DNA from: Prorocentrum cordatum
Taxonomy: Eukaryota > Sar > Dinophyceae > Prorocentrales > Prorocentraceae
Assembly: GCA_963575745.1 (NCBI GenBank)
Contig: CAUYUJ010000174.1
Span: forward strand, 12,501-76,500
Direction of reading: 5' to 3'
Length of the DNA stretch: 64,000 bases
Shown here piece by piece: positions 48,982 through 58,296 of this stretch. Both the position numbers and the translations under genes were made by a program. Within the stretch, counting starts at the first letter, position 1; each line of letters opens with the position of its first letter. The notes beneath the pieces are model-generated. The model worked only from the letters and a program-made list of their open reading frames with translations. It had not been told where the DNA came from and searched no databases.

Positions 48982-49240
48982 CTCCTCCTCCTCCTCCTCC
49001 TGTTCCTCCTCCTCCTCCTCCTCCTCCTCCTCCTCCTCCTCCTCCTCCTCCACCTGCTCCTGATCCTCCTCCTCATCATCTTCCTCCTCCTGCTCCTGCT
49101 CCTGGTCCTGCTCCTGCTCCTCCTCCTCCTCCTCCTCCTCCTCCTCCTCCTCCTTCCTCCTCTCCTCCTCCTCCTCCTCCTCCTCTTCCTCCTCCCCCTC
49201 CTCCTCCTCCTCCTCCTCCTCCTCCTTCCTCCTCCTCCTG
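48982..49240. repeat. (TCC)n tract
   Basis: TCC with CTGCTC and ATC variants. Confidence 0.9.
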
Positions 49241-49689
49241 CGGAAATCTCGTGAGACCTCAGGAGACCGCGGAGCCCTCCCGGGCCCTCTTGAGATCTGT
49301 TTTCCTCTCTCTCTGTCTCTAGCTATTCGGAGGCGGAGGCATGAAGTGCAGCACTCGTTTCGTCCCTGGCCCGTGGGCCAGCGCCCGTGCACGAGCCGCA
49401 GGGGGACTGACGGAAGAGGGAGGAGGGGAGGGAGGGAAAGAGGGGGGAGGACAAGCTAGGTGCGCTCGCGTCATATCTGACGTCATACCCCTCTCTCCCA
49501 TCCCTTACTATGGCGCACATCTCCTCCCTATTCGCACATTCGGATGTCGCAGCATGGCGTGGCATCACATGGCATAACATGGTGTTGAAGATTAACGCGT
49601 ACCATGACATAGCATGGCGTGGCGACGCCCCATAGTGGGGGGGGGGGGGCTTCTGCGGCGCAAAAGATCAACGCATCGACAACGAACGT
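49241..49689. other. Intronic unique sequence
   Basis: Contains GCATGGCGTGGC / CACATGGCATAACATGG words near 49,553-49,625 and a G12 run at 49,638-49,649. No gene recognised. Confidence 0.4.
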
Positions 49690-50285
49690 GTTTTTTGTAT
49701 AGCCCTACAGCCCCATAGCCACATAGCCCTATATCATTAGAGCCCTATAGACCCATAACCCAATAGCCTTATGGTCCTATGAATAGCCCAATAGCCCAAT
49801 AGCCCGATAGCCTTATAGCCTTATAGCCTTATAGCCCAATAGCCCTATCGCCCTAGATCCAAATAGCTCTATAGCCCTATTGCCCTATAGCCCCTTAGCC
49901 CTACAGCCCTAAAGCCCAATAGCCCTATAGCCACATAGCCCTATAGCCCTATAGCCCTCAAGCCCTATAGCCCAATAGCCCTACAGCCATATAGCCCTCT
50001 ATCCCTGTAGCCCTGTAGCCCTATAACCCTATAGCCGTATGGCCATATAGCCCTATAGCCCTCTAGCCCTCTAGCTCTATATGCCTATAGCCTATAGCCC
50101 TATAGCCCCATGGTCCTCCTATAGCCAAGAGTCCCAGAGCCCCATAGCCCTATAGACCTACAGCCCTATAGTCCCACAGCCCTATAACCCTATAGACCAA
50201 TAGCCATGTGGCTCTATAGCCCTATAGTTCCACAGCCCTTGCGCCCCGTAGCCCCATCGCCTTATAGCCCAATAGCACTATAGCC
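49690..50285. repeat. AGCCCTAT satellite-like array
   Basis: About 600 bp of diverged AGCCCTAT / CCCTATAG units. A second, shorter array is at 61,010-61,160. The unit differs from the TTTAGGG telomere repeat of dinoflagellates, so it is not called telomeric. Confidence 0.9.
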
Positions 50286-50341
50286 CTAAAAAGACTGTCA
50301 TTCGGTCTTTTATCCGGTATCATGTTCATATTGTGCAACTG

Positions 50342-50572
50342 CGGAGGAGGGGGAGGAGGAGGAGGAGGAGGAGGAGGAGGAGGAGGAGAGGAGGAGGAGG
50401 AGGAGGAGGAGGAGGAGGAGGAGGAGGAGGAGGAGGAGGAGGAGGATGAGGAGGTAGGGAGGAGAGGAGAGGAGGAGGGAGAGGGAGGGAGGGAGGAGGA
50501 GGGAGGAGGAGGAGGAGGAGGAGGAGAGGAGGAGGGAGGAGGAGGAGGAGGAGGAGGGAGGAGGGACGGGGG
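50342..50572. repeat. (GGA)n tract on the 3' side of exon D
   Basis: GGA on plus beginning about 95 bp downstream of exon D in the gene sense; it is the tract of the D-E intron nearest exon D. Confidence 0.9.
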
Positions 50573-50665
50573 CGCCCCCCCCCCTCGCGCGACTCCGCGG
50601 TTCGCGCCGTCGACCGCGCCGGCGGCGGGGCCCGGACCCCGGGAGCGCCCCGCCGAGGCCCCCGC

Positions 50666-50728
50666 GCGGCTGCGGTGGCCCGTCATGGTCCGCAGCTTCC
50701 GGCACTGGGCCGCGTCCCAGATCTGGAC
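50666..50728 (-). CDS. Cdh1/Fizzy-related exon D (WD40 blade 2)
   Basis: 63 nt, 21 codons, phase 0. It encodes VQIWDAAQCRKLRTMTGHRS then R. Cdh1 proteins read VQIWDAxxxKKxxxMxGHxxR here. Acceptor TGCCGGAG|GTC, donor CGC|GCGGGG (GC donor). It follows GTNKGE of exon C and leads into VGTMAWN of exon E without loss or gain of a residue. Confidence 0.95.
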
Positions 50729-50747
50729 CTCCGGCACAAGAGGACAC

Positions 50748-50887
50748 GCTGGAGGAGGAGGAGGAGGAGGAGGAGGAGCAGCAGGAGGAGGAGGAGGAGG
50801 AGGAGGAGGAGGAGGAGCAGGAGGAGGAGGAGGAGGAGCAGGAGCAGGAGGAGAAGGAGAAGGAGGAGGAGGAGGAGGAGGAGGAGG
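50748..50887. repeat. (GGA)n tract 20 bp from exon D
   Basis: GGA with GCA variants on plus, close to the acceptor of exon D. In the gene sense it is TCC at the 3' end of the C-D intron and could serve as the polypyrimidine tract. Confidence 0.9.
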
Positions 50888-51169
50888 TGGCCTCGCTGCC
50901 CTGCGGCGGGCACAGGAGGGCACGCTGGCCGCAGGCGGGAGTGCATCCGAGGGGCTGACACCGCGTGGCGGCTCGCCCCTCTTCCTCGCCTGCCCCGTGG
51001 GGGCCCCGCCCGTGCGCTATCTGCACCAGGCTCCGCCGCGTCCCAGGCTGTGATGCCGTGCGCTGGCCTTGGGAGTGCGTTCGCTGTCACGTCAGCACGG
51101 CTCTCGGTAGGGCACAGGACTGCGGATGGCGAGCACGCGTGCCACATCCAGCGGGGGCGCTCTTTCATC

Positions 51170-51362
51170 GGGGGCGCGCAGACACGGATTAGCGATCCAT
51201 GGATTTGGCGCGCGGCCGCCTGATCCATGGATCGGGGGAGGTGCCCTCCGCAAAATGCGGCCGGTGCCGCCTCGCTCGGCGGCGGGAATCCGCGATTCCC
51301 CATGGAAACGGGACCCGTCGCTAATCCACGCCCCCTTGATCCATGTTTGCGATCGCCTGATC
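51170..51362. repeat. Dispersed repeat R3, copy 2
   Basis: See 47,405-47,570. Here CCATGGATTTGG and TGATCCATGGATCGGGG form an added inverted segment. Confidence 0.8.
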
Positions 51363-51947
51363 TCAGTAGTGCGCAGAAGGACACTCTGGTGCTGCAGGCC
51401 TCGGACGAAGGTTAGCGAGCACGCATGCCACGTCTATCGGTCAAGGCCCTCCCCTCCCCCCGATGTTCAAAGTTGGCGGTGGGCCTGGTGAGTTGCACTT
51501 CGACCGCAGTCTCCCCCGCGCGTGCCAACTTTGAGCTTGGGGGAGCGGGGGAAAGTCCGCTAATTGTTTCCCCCTACCGACTGTGCCGATGTTGGAGGCG
51601 CACGTCCGACGCGAGCATGTAGTACACAAATCTTCTGGCAAGTGTATCGTTTCCCGTGCGGCCTGGCCAGGATGCGCTCGCCACCGAGCTCATACTACAA
51701 GATTTCTGACCGTGCGCGTCGCCATTGTGAGCGTTCTTTTTATTCGGCGTTTCGGCATTGGGCGAAATGGGGGGGAGTGGGGGGGGGTCTGGCTCCGGAC
51801 CTCGGCTTAACGCGGCTGTTTGGGACCGTGCGTCCTCTGGGGGAGACCCCACCTTCTCGCCAGAAACAGCCGAGGATCTACTCCACGGAGGGGGGGGGGG
51901 AGAGGGGGGGTGCGAGGGCCCGCGCCGATCGGCAAAGCAATGAATCA
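51363..51947. other. Intronic unique sequence
   Basis: Contains an inverted pair, TTCAAAGTTGGC at 51,466 and GCCAACTTTGAGCTTGG at 51,524, and G runs near 51,778 and 51,890. No gene recognised. Lies in the C-D intron. Confidence 0.4.
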
Positions 51948-52312
51948 GCGCTGGACAAACCTCCCTTTAGTAAACCTCCCCTTAGTGAAAACGACCTGGG
52001 GCCGAAATCGAAGGACCTGGACCCGCGAAAAGGACGGCCGCGACGCCCTCTCGCGAACCGAGAACGGCCAATTCCTCAATCGACGTGTCAGGGTAGGAGG
52101 TCTGTCCACCTCCGATTAATAAGCGTCGGGGGCGTCACCCCCGCCGACAGCCCCACATCGACCCCCGTCGCGGGCAGCCACCGCGCGCCGAAGGCGCTAC
52201 GACCCCCGTCGCGGCGCGACGACGAGGCGAGGCTGACCCCCGTCGGGGGGGGGTACCCCCCCGCGCTTACTGAGTAACCCAGAGTATGTATCCCGTTCCT
52301 AGACATGCCCGA
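51948..52312. repeat. Dispersed repeat R1, long copy
   Basis: Partner of 47,728-48,092; see there. Confidence 0.88.
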
Positions 52313-52495
52313 GCAGGGCCCCGAGCTTTCCCCCTGCAGGTGCGCGGGCCAGAACTGTCGACCCTGCAGGGCCGACGCACTTACAGGTTGCATCAGCACG
52401 TACGTTTGGGCGGTGCCGACGCCGTGCCCGCGCCTGCGCTCGGGAACCTCTGCTCTCGACGCGTCGCGGCGGCGGCCCCGGCGACGCGCCACACG

Positions 52496-52566
52496 CCTCC
52501 TCCTCCTCCTCCTCCTCCTCCTCCTCCTCCTCCTCCTCCTCCTCCTCCTCCTCCCTCCTCCTCCTC
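52496..52566. repeat. (TCC)n tract
   Basis: TCC triplets. Confidence 0.9.
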
Positions 52567-52699
52567 TGCGAGCGGATGCTGAAGCAGCGCGCCACTCGGC
52601 TCCGCGGGACGGGCGGCGGGACAGGGCTCTCGGGACGTGGACCGGGCGCTCCCAAGTTCGAGATCGACGGGTCGGATCGGCGATCGAAACGAGGCGGAT

Positions 52700-52865
52700 C
52701 TGAAGGGGCCCCGGGACACACAAAAAAATACACACAAAATAAATGATTCCCCATATTTTCCTATATGTTCTGGGTTTCTGTCTTCCCCCCCCACTTCCCA
52801 TACCTTCCCATATTTTCCGAGGAATCGAGGATTAAATGTGTCTGTGTGCTTTTTCCTCCCCTGAG
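52700..52865. repeat. Dispersed AT-rich repeat R2, copy 2
   Basis: Partner of 44,571-44,735; see there. Confidence 0.8.
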
Positions 52866-52964
52866 GATCGGCGGAGCGGCGGAACTCGGCGGCCGCGTCG
52901 GGAGCAGTCGAGGCGGCGGACAAATCGGCAGGCCAGCATATGCCTCCCATGGGAACATGGGAAT

Positions 52965-53140
52965 CTGAAGCGGAATCCGGAGTCGAACCGAAACGGAATC
53001 GGAGATCATCGAAACCGAACCGAATCGGAATCGAATCGAATCGGAATCGGAAATCATCGAAATCGGAGTCTAGAACGGAATCCGAAGTCGAATCGGATCG
53101 GAATTGGAAACCATTGAGATCGAATCGGATCGACTCGGAG
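52965..53140. repeat. GAATCGGAATCG-type repeat
   Basis: Imperfect units of GGAATCGGA and ATCGAAACCGAAC words in tandem. Confidence 0.75.
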
Positions 53141-53704
53141 GACTCGAAACGAGCCCCAACGCGGACGCCTGGAGACAGGGCCGCGTGCGGCGTGCCCCGC
53201 CGGAGCGTGGTGGGCCAGCGTCGGCGGCGCCGCACGCCGCGCAGGAGTTCCCGACCGCAGCAGCTCGCACGGCCTCCTCTTAAAGGAAGACACAGCGGAG
53301 GCCAGTGCACAACAGACCTTCCACAAGAAACCCAACCCTGAGACCCCAGGTCGCCCACTGGTCTTTGTCGTGGACACGTCGCGCTCTCCACCGCAAAACC
53401 ACCGAGACCAAAGCATCCCAGCGCACCCTGGAGGCGAGTAGAGTGCTTCTCGGCGTGGGCCCCCGATGTAAGCCCTGCCTGCATCAACACACGCGTTCCT
53501 CGGAGGTCCGCCCCGAGTCCTTGAATCGGCCCCAGGCCCCCGACGTCGTGACTTTGTCGCGCCGACCCCCAATCGGCGGCGAGCGAAGGGGGTGCGGGGG
53601 AAGTGAGAAGGAGAAGGCCTTCTCGGAAGGCGGCGGGACGACTCAGAAGCCCTCGCGCCTTCCGAGAAGCTTTTGCCTGTCTTCCTGGAAGGATTGGTCG
53701 GGGA
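53141..53704. other. Intronic unique sequence
   Basis: GC-rich, no recognisable domain. Includes an inverted CCTTCTCGGAAGGC / CCTTCCGAGAAGC pair near 53,612-53,672, echoed at 59,305-59,345 and 59,570-59,590. Confidence 0.35.
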
Positions 53705-53885
53705 TCCTCTGACCCGGGTCAATCCAGACCCGGGTCAGTCAGGCCTTACAGAATCCTGCAGGATCCTGCAAGATCCTGCACACAAACCCGGGTCAATGCG
53801 AAGGATCCTGCAGGATCCCGCGGGACCCTGCACCCAGACCCGGGTCAATGCGACCCTGGCCCTGCAGGATCCTGCAAGATCGGGC
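53705..53885. repeat. Interleaved GACCCGGGTC and GATCCTGCAG repeat
   Basis: CAGACCCGGGTCAATGCG and GATCCTGCAGGATCCTGC alternate; both words are palindromic. Confidence 0.85.
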
Positions 53886-53945
53886 GCTCTGGCTGACCCC
53901 CGTTTGCATGGACCCCCGTCTCAAATCTCCCGTCAGGGCAGTTTT

Positions 53946-54000
53946 CCTCCTCCTCCTCCTCCTCCTCCTCCTCCTCCTCCTCCTCCTCCTCCTCCTCCTC

Positions 54001-54031
<31 letters not shown>

Positions 54032-54226
54032 TCCTCTCTCCCTCCTCCTCCTCCTCCTCCTCCTCCTCCTCCTCCTCCTCCTCTCCTCCTCCTCCTCCTC
54101 CTCCTCCTCCTCCTCCTCCTCCTCCTCCTCCCTCCTCCTCCTCCTCCCTCCTCCTCCTCCTCCTCCTCCCTCCTCCTCCTCCTCCTCCCTCCTCTTCCTC
54201 CTCCTCCCTCCTCCTCCTCCTCCGTC
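53946..54226. repeat. (TCC)n tract
   Basis: About 280 bp of TCC with CCC variants. Confidence 0.92.
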
Positions 54227-54446
54227 TCTTGAGCCCCGACTTGAGAAACCTCTCAGAAGGCCGGGGGACCTCCGAGCCTTCTGAGGAGGCCCGCCCCTTC
54301 TCACCTCCCCCCCCCCCGCTCGCCGCCGACCCAGGAGAGGTCCGGACCCCTCTCCCCCGGACCGGCCCCTCGTCCCGACTAATTCTAGGTCGGGCCTGTG
54401 CCCCCACAGGGGGACTCTGGGCGAAGAGTGCGAAGAATCAAGAGTA

Positions 54447-54622
54447 GAGTCGGGGACTGGTCTCAAGGAGCCCAAAAGAAGGAACGAGGCCCCTGTTTTC
54501 CACAAGCTGAACGTCGACTTCCGATCGCAAACAGAAGGAAAGCCTGAGGCAGGCTGCGAAACACCTAAGGAACGCGGAGCCCCTCCCCAACGAAAAGGGT
54601 TCCTACTTCAGGGCCCCGACTG
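54447..54622. mobile_element. Mariner-like MITE, family M1, full length
   Basis: 176 bp, TA on both sides (54,445-54,446 and 54,623-54,624). Left end GAGTCGGGGACTGG is eroded; right end TCAGGGCCCCGACTG is well kept. Interior matches 28,602-28,778 in reverse orientation. Confidence 0.8.
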
Positions 54623-54934
54623 TACACCAACAATATTCAAACATAGACAGAGATACTCAACGAATGCTCCACAGACTTTGAAGGTCGCTGGGGGGGCAGC
54701 GTTGCTTCCAGGGCCAGATCCCGTGCGCTCGGCGGGCGTGCTGGATCGGTCAGCAGCAATCCTTGCAGCCGCCCTTCGCGAGAAGCTCTGATTTACGGTC
54801 TGCTCTAGCCGGCGATTGGGCTGCTCGTGCTTGATCATGGCCTCTCTCCCGCCGCCCCAGAAACACACATCGCGTTTTGCTGCCCCTCGGCGAGCGTCGA
54901 CCCAGACTATCGTTTGACTATGTTTGGATATTCC

Positions 54935-55190
54935 TCCTGCAGAGGGACAGGCCCTTTGTGGACCCCGGAAGCGGCAGGGCCGATTTTTCACCATTTCCAA
55001 TAACATGTCCCTTGAAAATGGAAACGGCAAAAAAGACGGCGACTGGAAACGGCAAAAAAACGGCTCCAGGATTGGAGCCGGAACCGGTCAAAAAACGGCG
55101 ACGGCACCGGTTAAAAAACGGTGTCGGAACCGGCCCAAAAAACGGCAAAACGGAAACGGTAAAAAAACGGCCCTGCCATTACGGAGCCGA
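54935..55190. repeat. GGAAACGGCAAAAAACGG repeat R4, copy 1
   Basis: Units of about 18 bp around AAAAACGG and ACCGGT. A second array with the same lead-in (GCAGGGCCG, TTTTTCACC, TTTCCAA) is at 58,425-58,690, so the block was duplicated as a whole. Confidence 0.85.
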
Positions 55191-55306
55191 GGCCCGGCGC
55201 GGGGGCCTCCGCGGCGGCGGGAGAAGCGGCCGCGCTGCCTCCGCAGCGCGAGGGGGGGCCTGGGGCGCCGAGCCGCCCCCCCGCCAGCCACTGGCGCGCA
55301 CGGAGC

Positions 55307-55475
55307 GAGGAGGAGGAGGAGGAGGAGGAGGAGGAGGAGCGCCAGGAGGAGGAGGAGGAGGAGGAGGAGGAGGAGGAGGAGCGCCAGGAGGAGGAGGAGG
55401 AGGAGGAGGAGGGAGGAGGAGAGGGGAGAGGGGGAGGAGGAGGGGGAGGAGGAGGAGGAGGAGGAGGAGGAGCGC
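55307..55475. repeat. (GGA)n tract
   Basis: GGA broken by three GCGCCA words. Confidence 0.9.
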
Positions 55476-55723
55476 CAGCCTTCGGTCGGGCGTGTCCCCC
55501 CACATGGGGATTGCGGACGATATTATCATTAGGGGATCGAAGAATGACACAGACATAAAAACTCGGAGGTCCGCGCGGATTTCTCGGATCGGCGCCAGAG
55601 GCGCCGCCAGGGGGGTCCGACTGAGCCGGATTCGCCCAGATGAGGCCGGTGATCGGCCGCAAAAATGCCAGCGCCGATACAGAATTTAACCTCCCAGGAG
55701 TTGCATCCTAGCCTAAGGCTATG

Positions 55724-55780
55724 GCAAAACTAGAGGACCGCATCGGAGAACCAAAACTAGAGGACCGCATCGGAGAACCC
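55724..55780. repeat. Tandem duplication of 27 bp
   Basis: Two exact copies of AAAACTAGAGGACCGCATCG plus GAGAACC. Confidence 0.9.
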
Positions 55781-56026
55781 CCTGTGAGAACGAGCTACGG
55801 CAACCAGGGAAATGAGGCACCAACTGGCCTTTGCTGTTCGAGTTCGCAGGCATCTCCGCAACTTGGGAGGGGAAACGAACCTACCATTAGCTCGGAATTT
55901 GCAGCGGGGGTGCCATTTCCTGTGCAAGATCCGGTTGTGTCTGCGACAAGGGCATCCTTCGGTGCCCGGCTTTCGGGGGGCGCGCGGGAGTGGGATCACC
56001 CCCTGGCATGCAGTGGCTACGGTTAG

Positions 56027-56186
56027 GTCGGGCATGTCCTCCGAAGGGCGGATTCCCGAAGAGAAACTAAGACAAAAAAAACCGTACCAAAAAATCAAAA
56101 AATGGCCAAACATAGTCGAGACATCGTCCCACCACTATTTGTTGACTATTTCTGAATACCCCTCCTATAGAAGAGGCGTGACCGAC
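56027..56186. mobile_element. Family M2 inverted-repeat element
   Basis: Ends GTCGGGCATGTCCTCCGAAG and CCTATAGAAGAGGCGTGACC GAC (split here for length); 160 bp with an AT-rich interior. Flanks are TTAG and TTGA; a target duplication is not clear. Confidence 0.65.
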
Positions 56187-56327
56187 TTGAGGCTACCGGC
56201 GCATCGCGTGCGGCGATCGGCGAGCCGCGCGCGCGGGATGCCGCCCTGGCCCAGGCCCGTGCTCCAGGACCCGCGGGACCCGAGAGCGGATCCTGGACAC
56301 CTGGGACTGCTGAACAAAGGCGGGGCC

Positions 56328-56511
56328 GCCTCCTCCCTCCTCCCTCCTCCTCCCTCTTCCCTCTCCTCCTCCTCCTCCTCCTCCTCCTCCTCCTCCTCCT
56401 CCTCCTCCTCTCCTCCTCCTCACCCTCGATCCTCCTCCTCCTCTCCTCCTCCTCCTCCTCCTCCTCCTCCTCCTCCTCCTCCTCCTCCTCCCCCTCCTCC
56501 TCCTCCTCCGC
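56328..56511. repeat. (TCC)n tract
   Basis: The tract of the C-D intron nearest exon C. Opposite in strand to the tract at the other end (50,748-50,887). Confidence 0.9.
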
Positions 56512-56638
56512 CGTACCCCGTGCCGGCCCGCTGGGACGGGCGCCCCTCCTCCCCAGGTGGCCCGTCTGCGCGCGGCCTGCCGCGGGCCCGGCAGGAGGCG
56601 GTGTCAGGGTGGGGAGCGTTGGCCGGGCCCTCTCCGTA

Positions 56639-56801
56639 GGAGGGCGCCAACTATACACCAACACCGATCCTGGCCAGGACCACCCTGGGCCCAGGATCGG
56701 TGTATACGCCCTCCTGCCTGGGGCAGGAAGGCACATACACCAATCCTGGGCGCAGAATTGGCCTGGCCAAGATCGGTGTAGGTGTATAGTTGGTGCCCTC
56801 C
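56639..56801. mobile_element. Foldback element, family M3
   Basis: 163 bp with about 40-bp terminal inverted repeats. The left starts GGAGGGCGCCAACTATACAC and the right ends GTGTATAGTTGGTGCCCTCC, with three mismatches across the arms. The interior repeats the GATCGGTGTATACGCCCTCC word, which suggests a nested or iterated hairpin. Confidence 0.8.
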
Positions 56802-57110
56802 GATCTCCGCTCCAGCCTTGGGAGGGGAAGCGGGGCGGAGCGTTATGTTCCAGTCTACTGCAGCCTGAACCACCAGAAGGAGTCTCGAGCACCAAGAGAG
56901 TGCCGAAACTCGAGGGTTGTCGCGCGTCGGGCCCTGGGGGGCACTCGTTGGACACTGTTGCGACACTGTTTCGATACTTTCCCAGGTGCTCGAAATTGAT
57001 TCTGGGATGTGATCCTTAAGTACAATGAGGGCACCAGAAGCGGAAAGGGGGCTACCTGGACACAGCCGGAGGTCCAGGGAGGAGGTGAGCATTTATCTTG
57101 CCGCCCAGGC

Positions 57111-57287
57111 CTCCCCCTTGTTCGTGCCCACGGCCAGGTGGGTGCCGCGCTGGATCCAGCTGACCGAAGTGACCATGTCGTCGGCGCCAAGGTCGCACAG
57201 CTTGTTCACCCGTCCAGTGTGGCCACTCCACAGGTAGACCTCGCTGTGCAGCCCGACGGACAACACGTTCGATGACGACCAGTCTAC
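57111..57287 (-). CDS. Cdh1/Fizzy-related exon C (WD40 blade 1)
   Basis: 177 nt, 59 codons, phase 0. It begins VDWSSSNVLSVGLHSEVYLW, continues through NKLCDLGADDMVTSVSWIQR and ends HLAVGTNKGE. These match the Cdh1 stretch NLVDWSSxNVLxVGL, CDLGxDDxVxSVGWxxRGxxLAVGT. Acceptor CCTCCAAG|GTA, donor GAG|GCCTGG (GC donor). This is the largest exon found and fixes the gene as a Fizzy-family APC/C activator. These proteins recruit D-box and KEN-box substrates to the anaphase-promoting complex in late mitosis and G1. Confidence 0.97.
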
Positions 57288-57581
57288 CTTGGAGGCGCGC
57301 ATAACCCACACATCCTCGCGTCGTGACACAAATCACGGCCGAAAGCTCTTGGCGTTTTCCGGGCTCCAGGGGGCCTCACCAGGCTCCAGGACCGTCAAAG
57401 AACGACTCCAGGGAAGAGCGCTGAGAAATACCCATTGGAAAACCAGTCTCAGGGATGGGGTAGAGACCTCGGAGGTCCGCGTCGTCAGTGGCTCTGGGAA
57501 GAAGGCTGGGTGAAGGAGGCCGCCTTCTGACCATACTCACACGGTGCAGGGACGCGTGGCTCCCCAGGGGCCGAGGGGAGA

Positions 57582-57655
57582 AGGAGGAGGAGGAGGAGGG
57601 GGAGGAGGAGGAGGAGGAGGAGGAGGAGGAGGAGGACGAGGAGGAGGAGGGAGGA
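57582..57655. repeat. (GGA)n tract in the B-C intron
   Basis: GGA on plus, nearer exon C. The complementary TCC tract lies at 57,739-57,828 nearer exon B. Confidence 0.9.
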
Positions 57656-57738
57656 GAACGACCTTCTGAGAAGGCCCCTGCCGAGGCCCCCGCCCTCGCC
57701 GTCGTCCTTTTTTGCGTGCCGACCTTGGTTCACACTGG

Positions 57739-57828
57739 TCCTCCTCCTCCTCCTCCTCCTCCTCCTCCACCTCCTCCTCCTCCTCCTCCTCCTCCTCCTC
57801 CTCCTCCTCCTCCTGCTCCTCCTCATCC
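57739..57828. repeat. (TCC)n tract 10 bp from exon B
   Basis: TCC on plus directly after exon B in the gene sense (GGA there). The preceding CACACTGG matches the junction word of composite repeat C. Confidence 0.9.
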
Positions 57829-57837
57829 CCCTGCGAC

Positions 57838-57945
57838 CAGGTTCAGGTAGAAGTCGTCCTGAAGCTGGGGCGCGTCCAGCACCTTGAAGGGCACCTTGGC
57901 GATCTTGCGGAGCGCCTTGCGCGGGGTGCTCAGGAGGTCCTGGCT
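57838..57945 (-). CDS. Cdh1/Fizzy-related exon B
   Basis: 108 nt, 36 codons, phase 0. It encodes SQDLLSTPRKALRKIAKVPF then KVLDAPQLQDDFYLNL. KIxKxPFKVLDAPxLQDDFYLNL is diagnostic of Cdh1/Fizzy-related; Cdc20 proteins differ here (they read ILDAPxxxNDYYLNL). Acceptor CCCCTTCCAG|AGC (two bases of uncertainty), donor CTG|GTCGCA. It runs in frame into VDWSS of exon C. The STPRK block is a likely Cdk target (S/T-P-x-K/R), consistent with the known inhibition of Cdh1 by Cdk phosphorylation. Confidence 0.95.
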
Positions 57946-58296
57946 CTGGAAGGGGACCGGGGACATGGACCGGAGGGTTCCAGAGGGGGGTTCTGAGGAG
58001 GGGGGGTTCCAGAGAGCCCCCCCTGGCCAGGGACCTCGGAACCTCGTCAAGATAGGGGGTGCGAAGCCCCTGGGGGGCCCCTGCCGGAAAACCCCCTCCC
58101 CAAAAATCGGCATTGGACAAACCTCCCTTTGGCAAACCTCCCCTTAGCGAAAACGGCCTGGGACCGAAACCAGCGGACCTGGACCCGCAAAAGTGACGGC
58201 CGCGACGCCCCTTCGCGAACCGAAAAGGGCCAAGCCGCCAATCGACGTGTCAGGGTAGGAGGTCTGCCCACCCCCGAAGCAAAAACCCTGTGGAAC
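57946..58296 (-). other. 351-bp intron between exons A and B
   Basis: Contains most of an R1 repeat (58,108-58,276). A perfect 13-bp inverted repeat, CCGGAGGGTTCCA, lies at 57,970-57,982 and, as its complement, at 58,291-58,303 across the donor, so both intron ends can pair. It has no GGA/TCC tract. Confidence 0.65.
58108..58276. repeat. Dispersed repeat R1, short copy
   Basis: From AAACCTCCCTTTGGCAAACC to GGTAGGAGGTCTGCCCACCC; the distal part seen in the long copies is absent. Confidence 0.8.

Noticed and set aside
49690-50285. Telomere sequence
   Set aside because: The AGCCCTAT unit is not TTTAGGG and the array is interstitial and diverged.
57111-57945. Cdc20 instead of Cdh1 for the Fizzy-family gene
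   Set aside because: KVPFKVLDAPQLQDDFYLNL is the Cdh1 wording; Cdc20 has a different block before the propeller (ILDAPxxxNDYYLNL).
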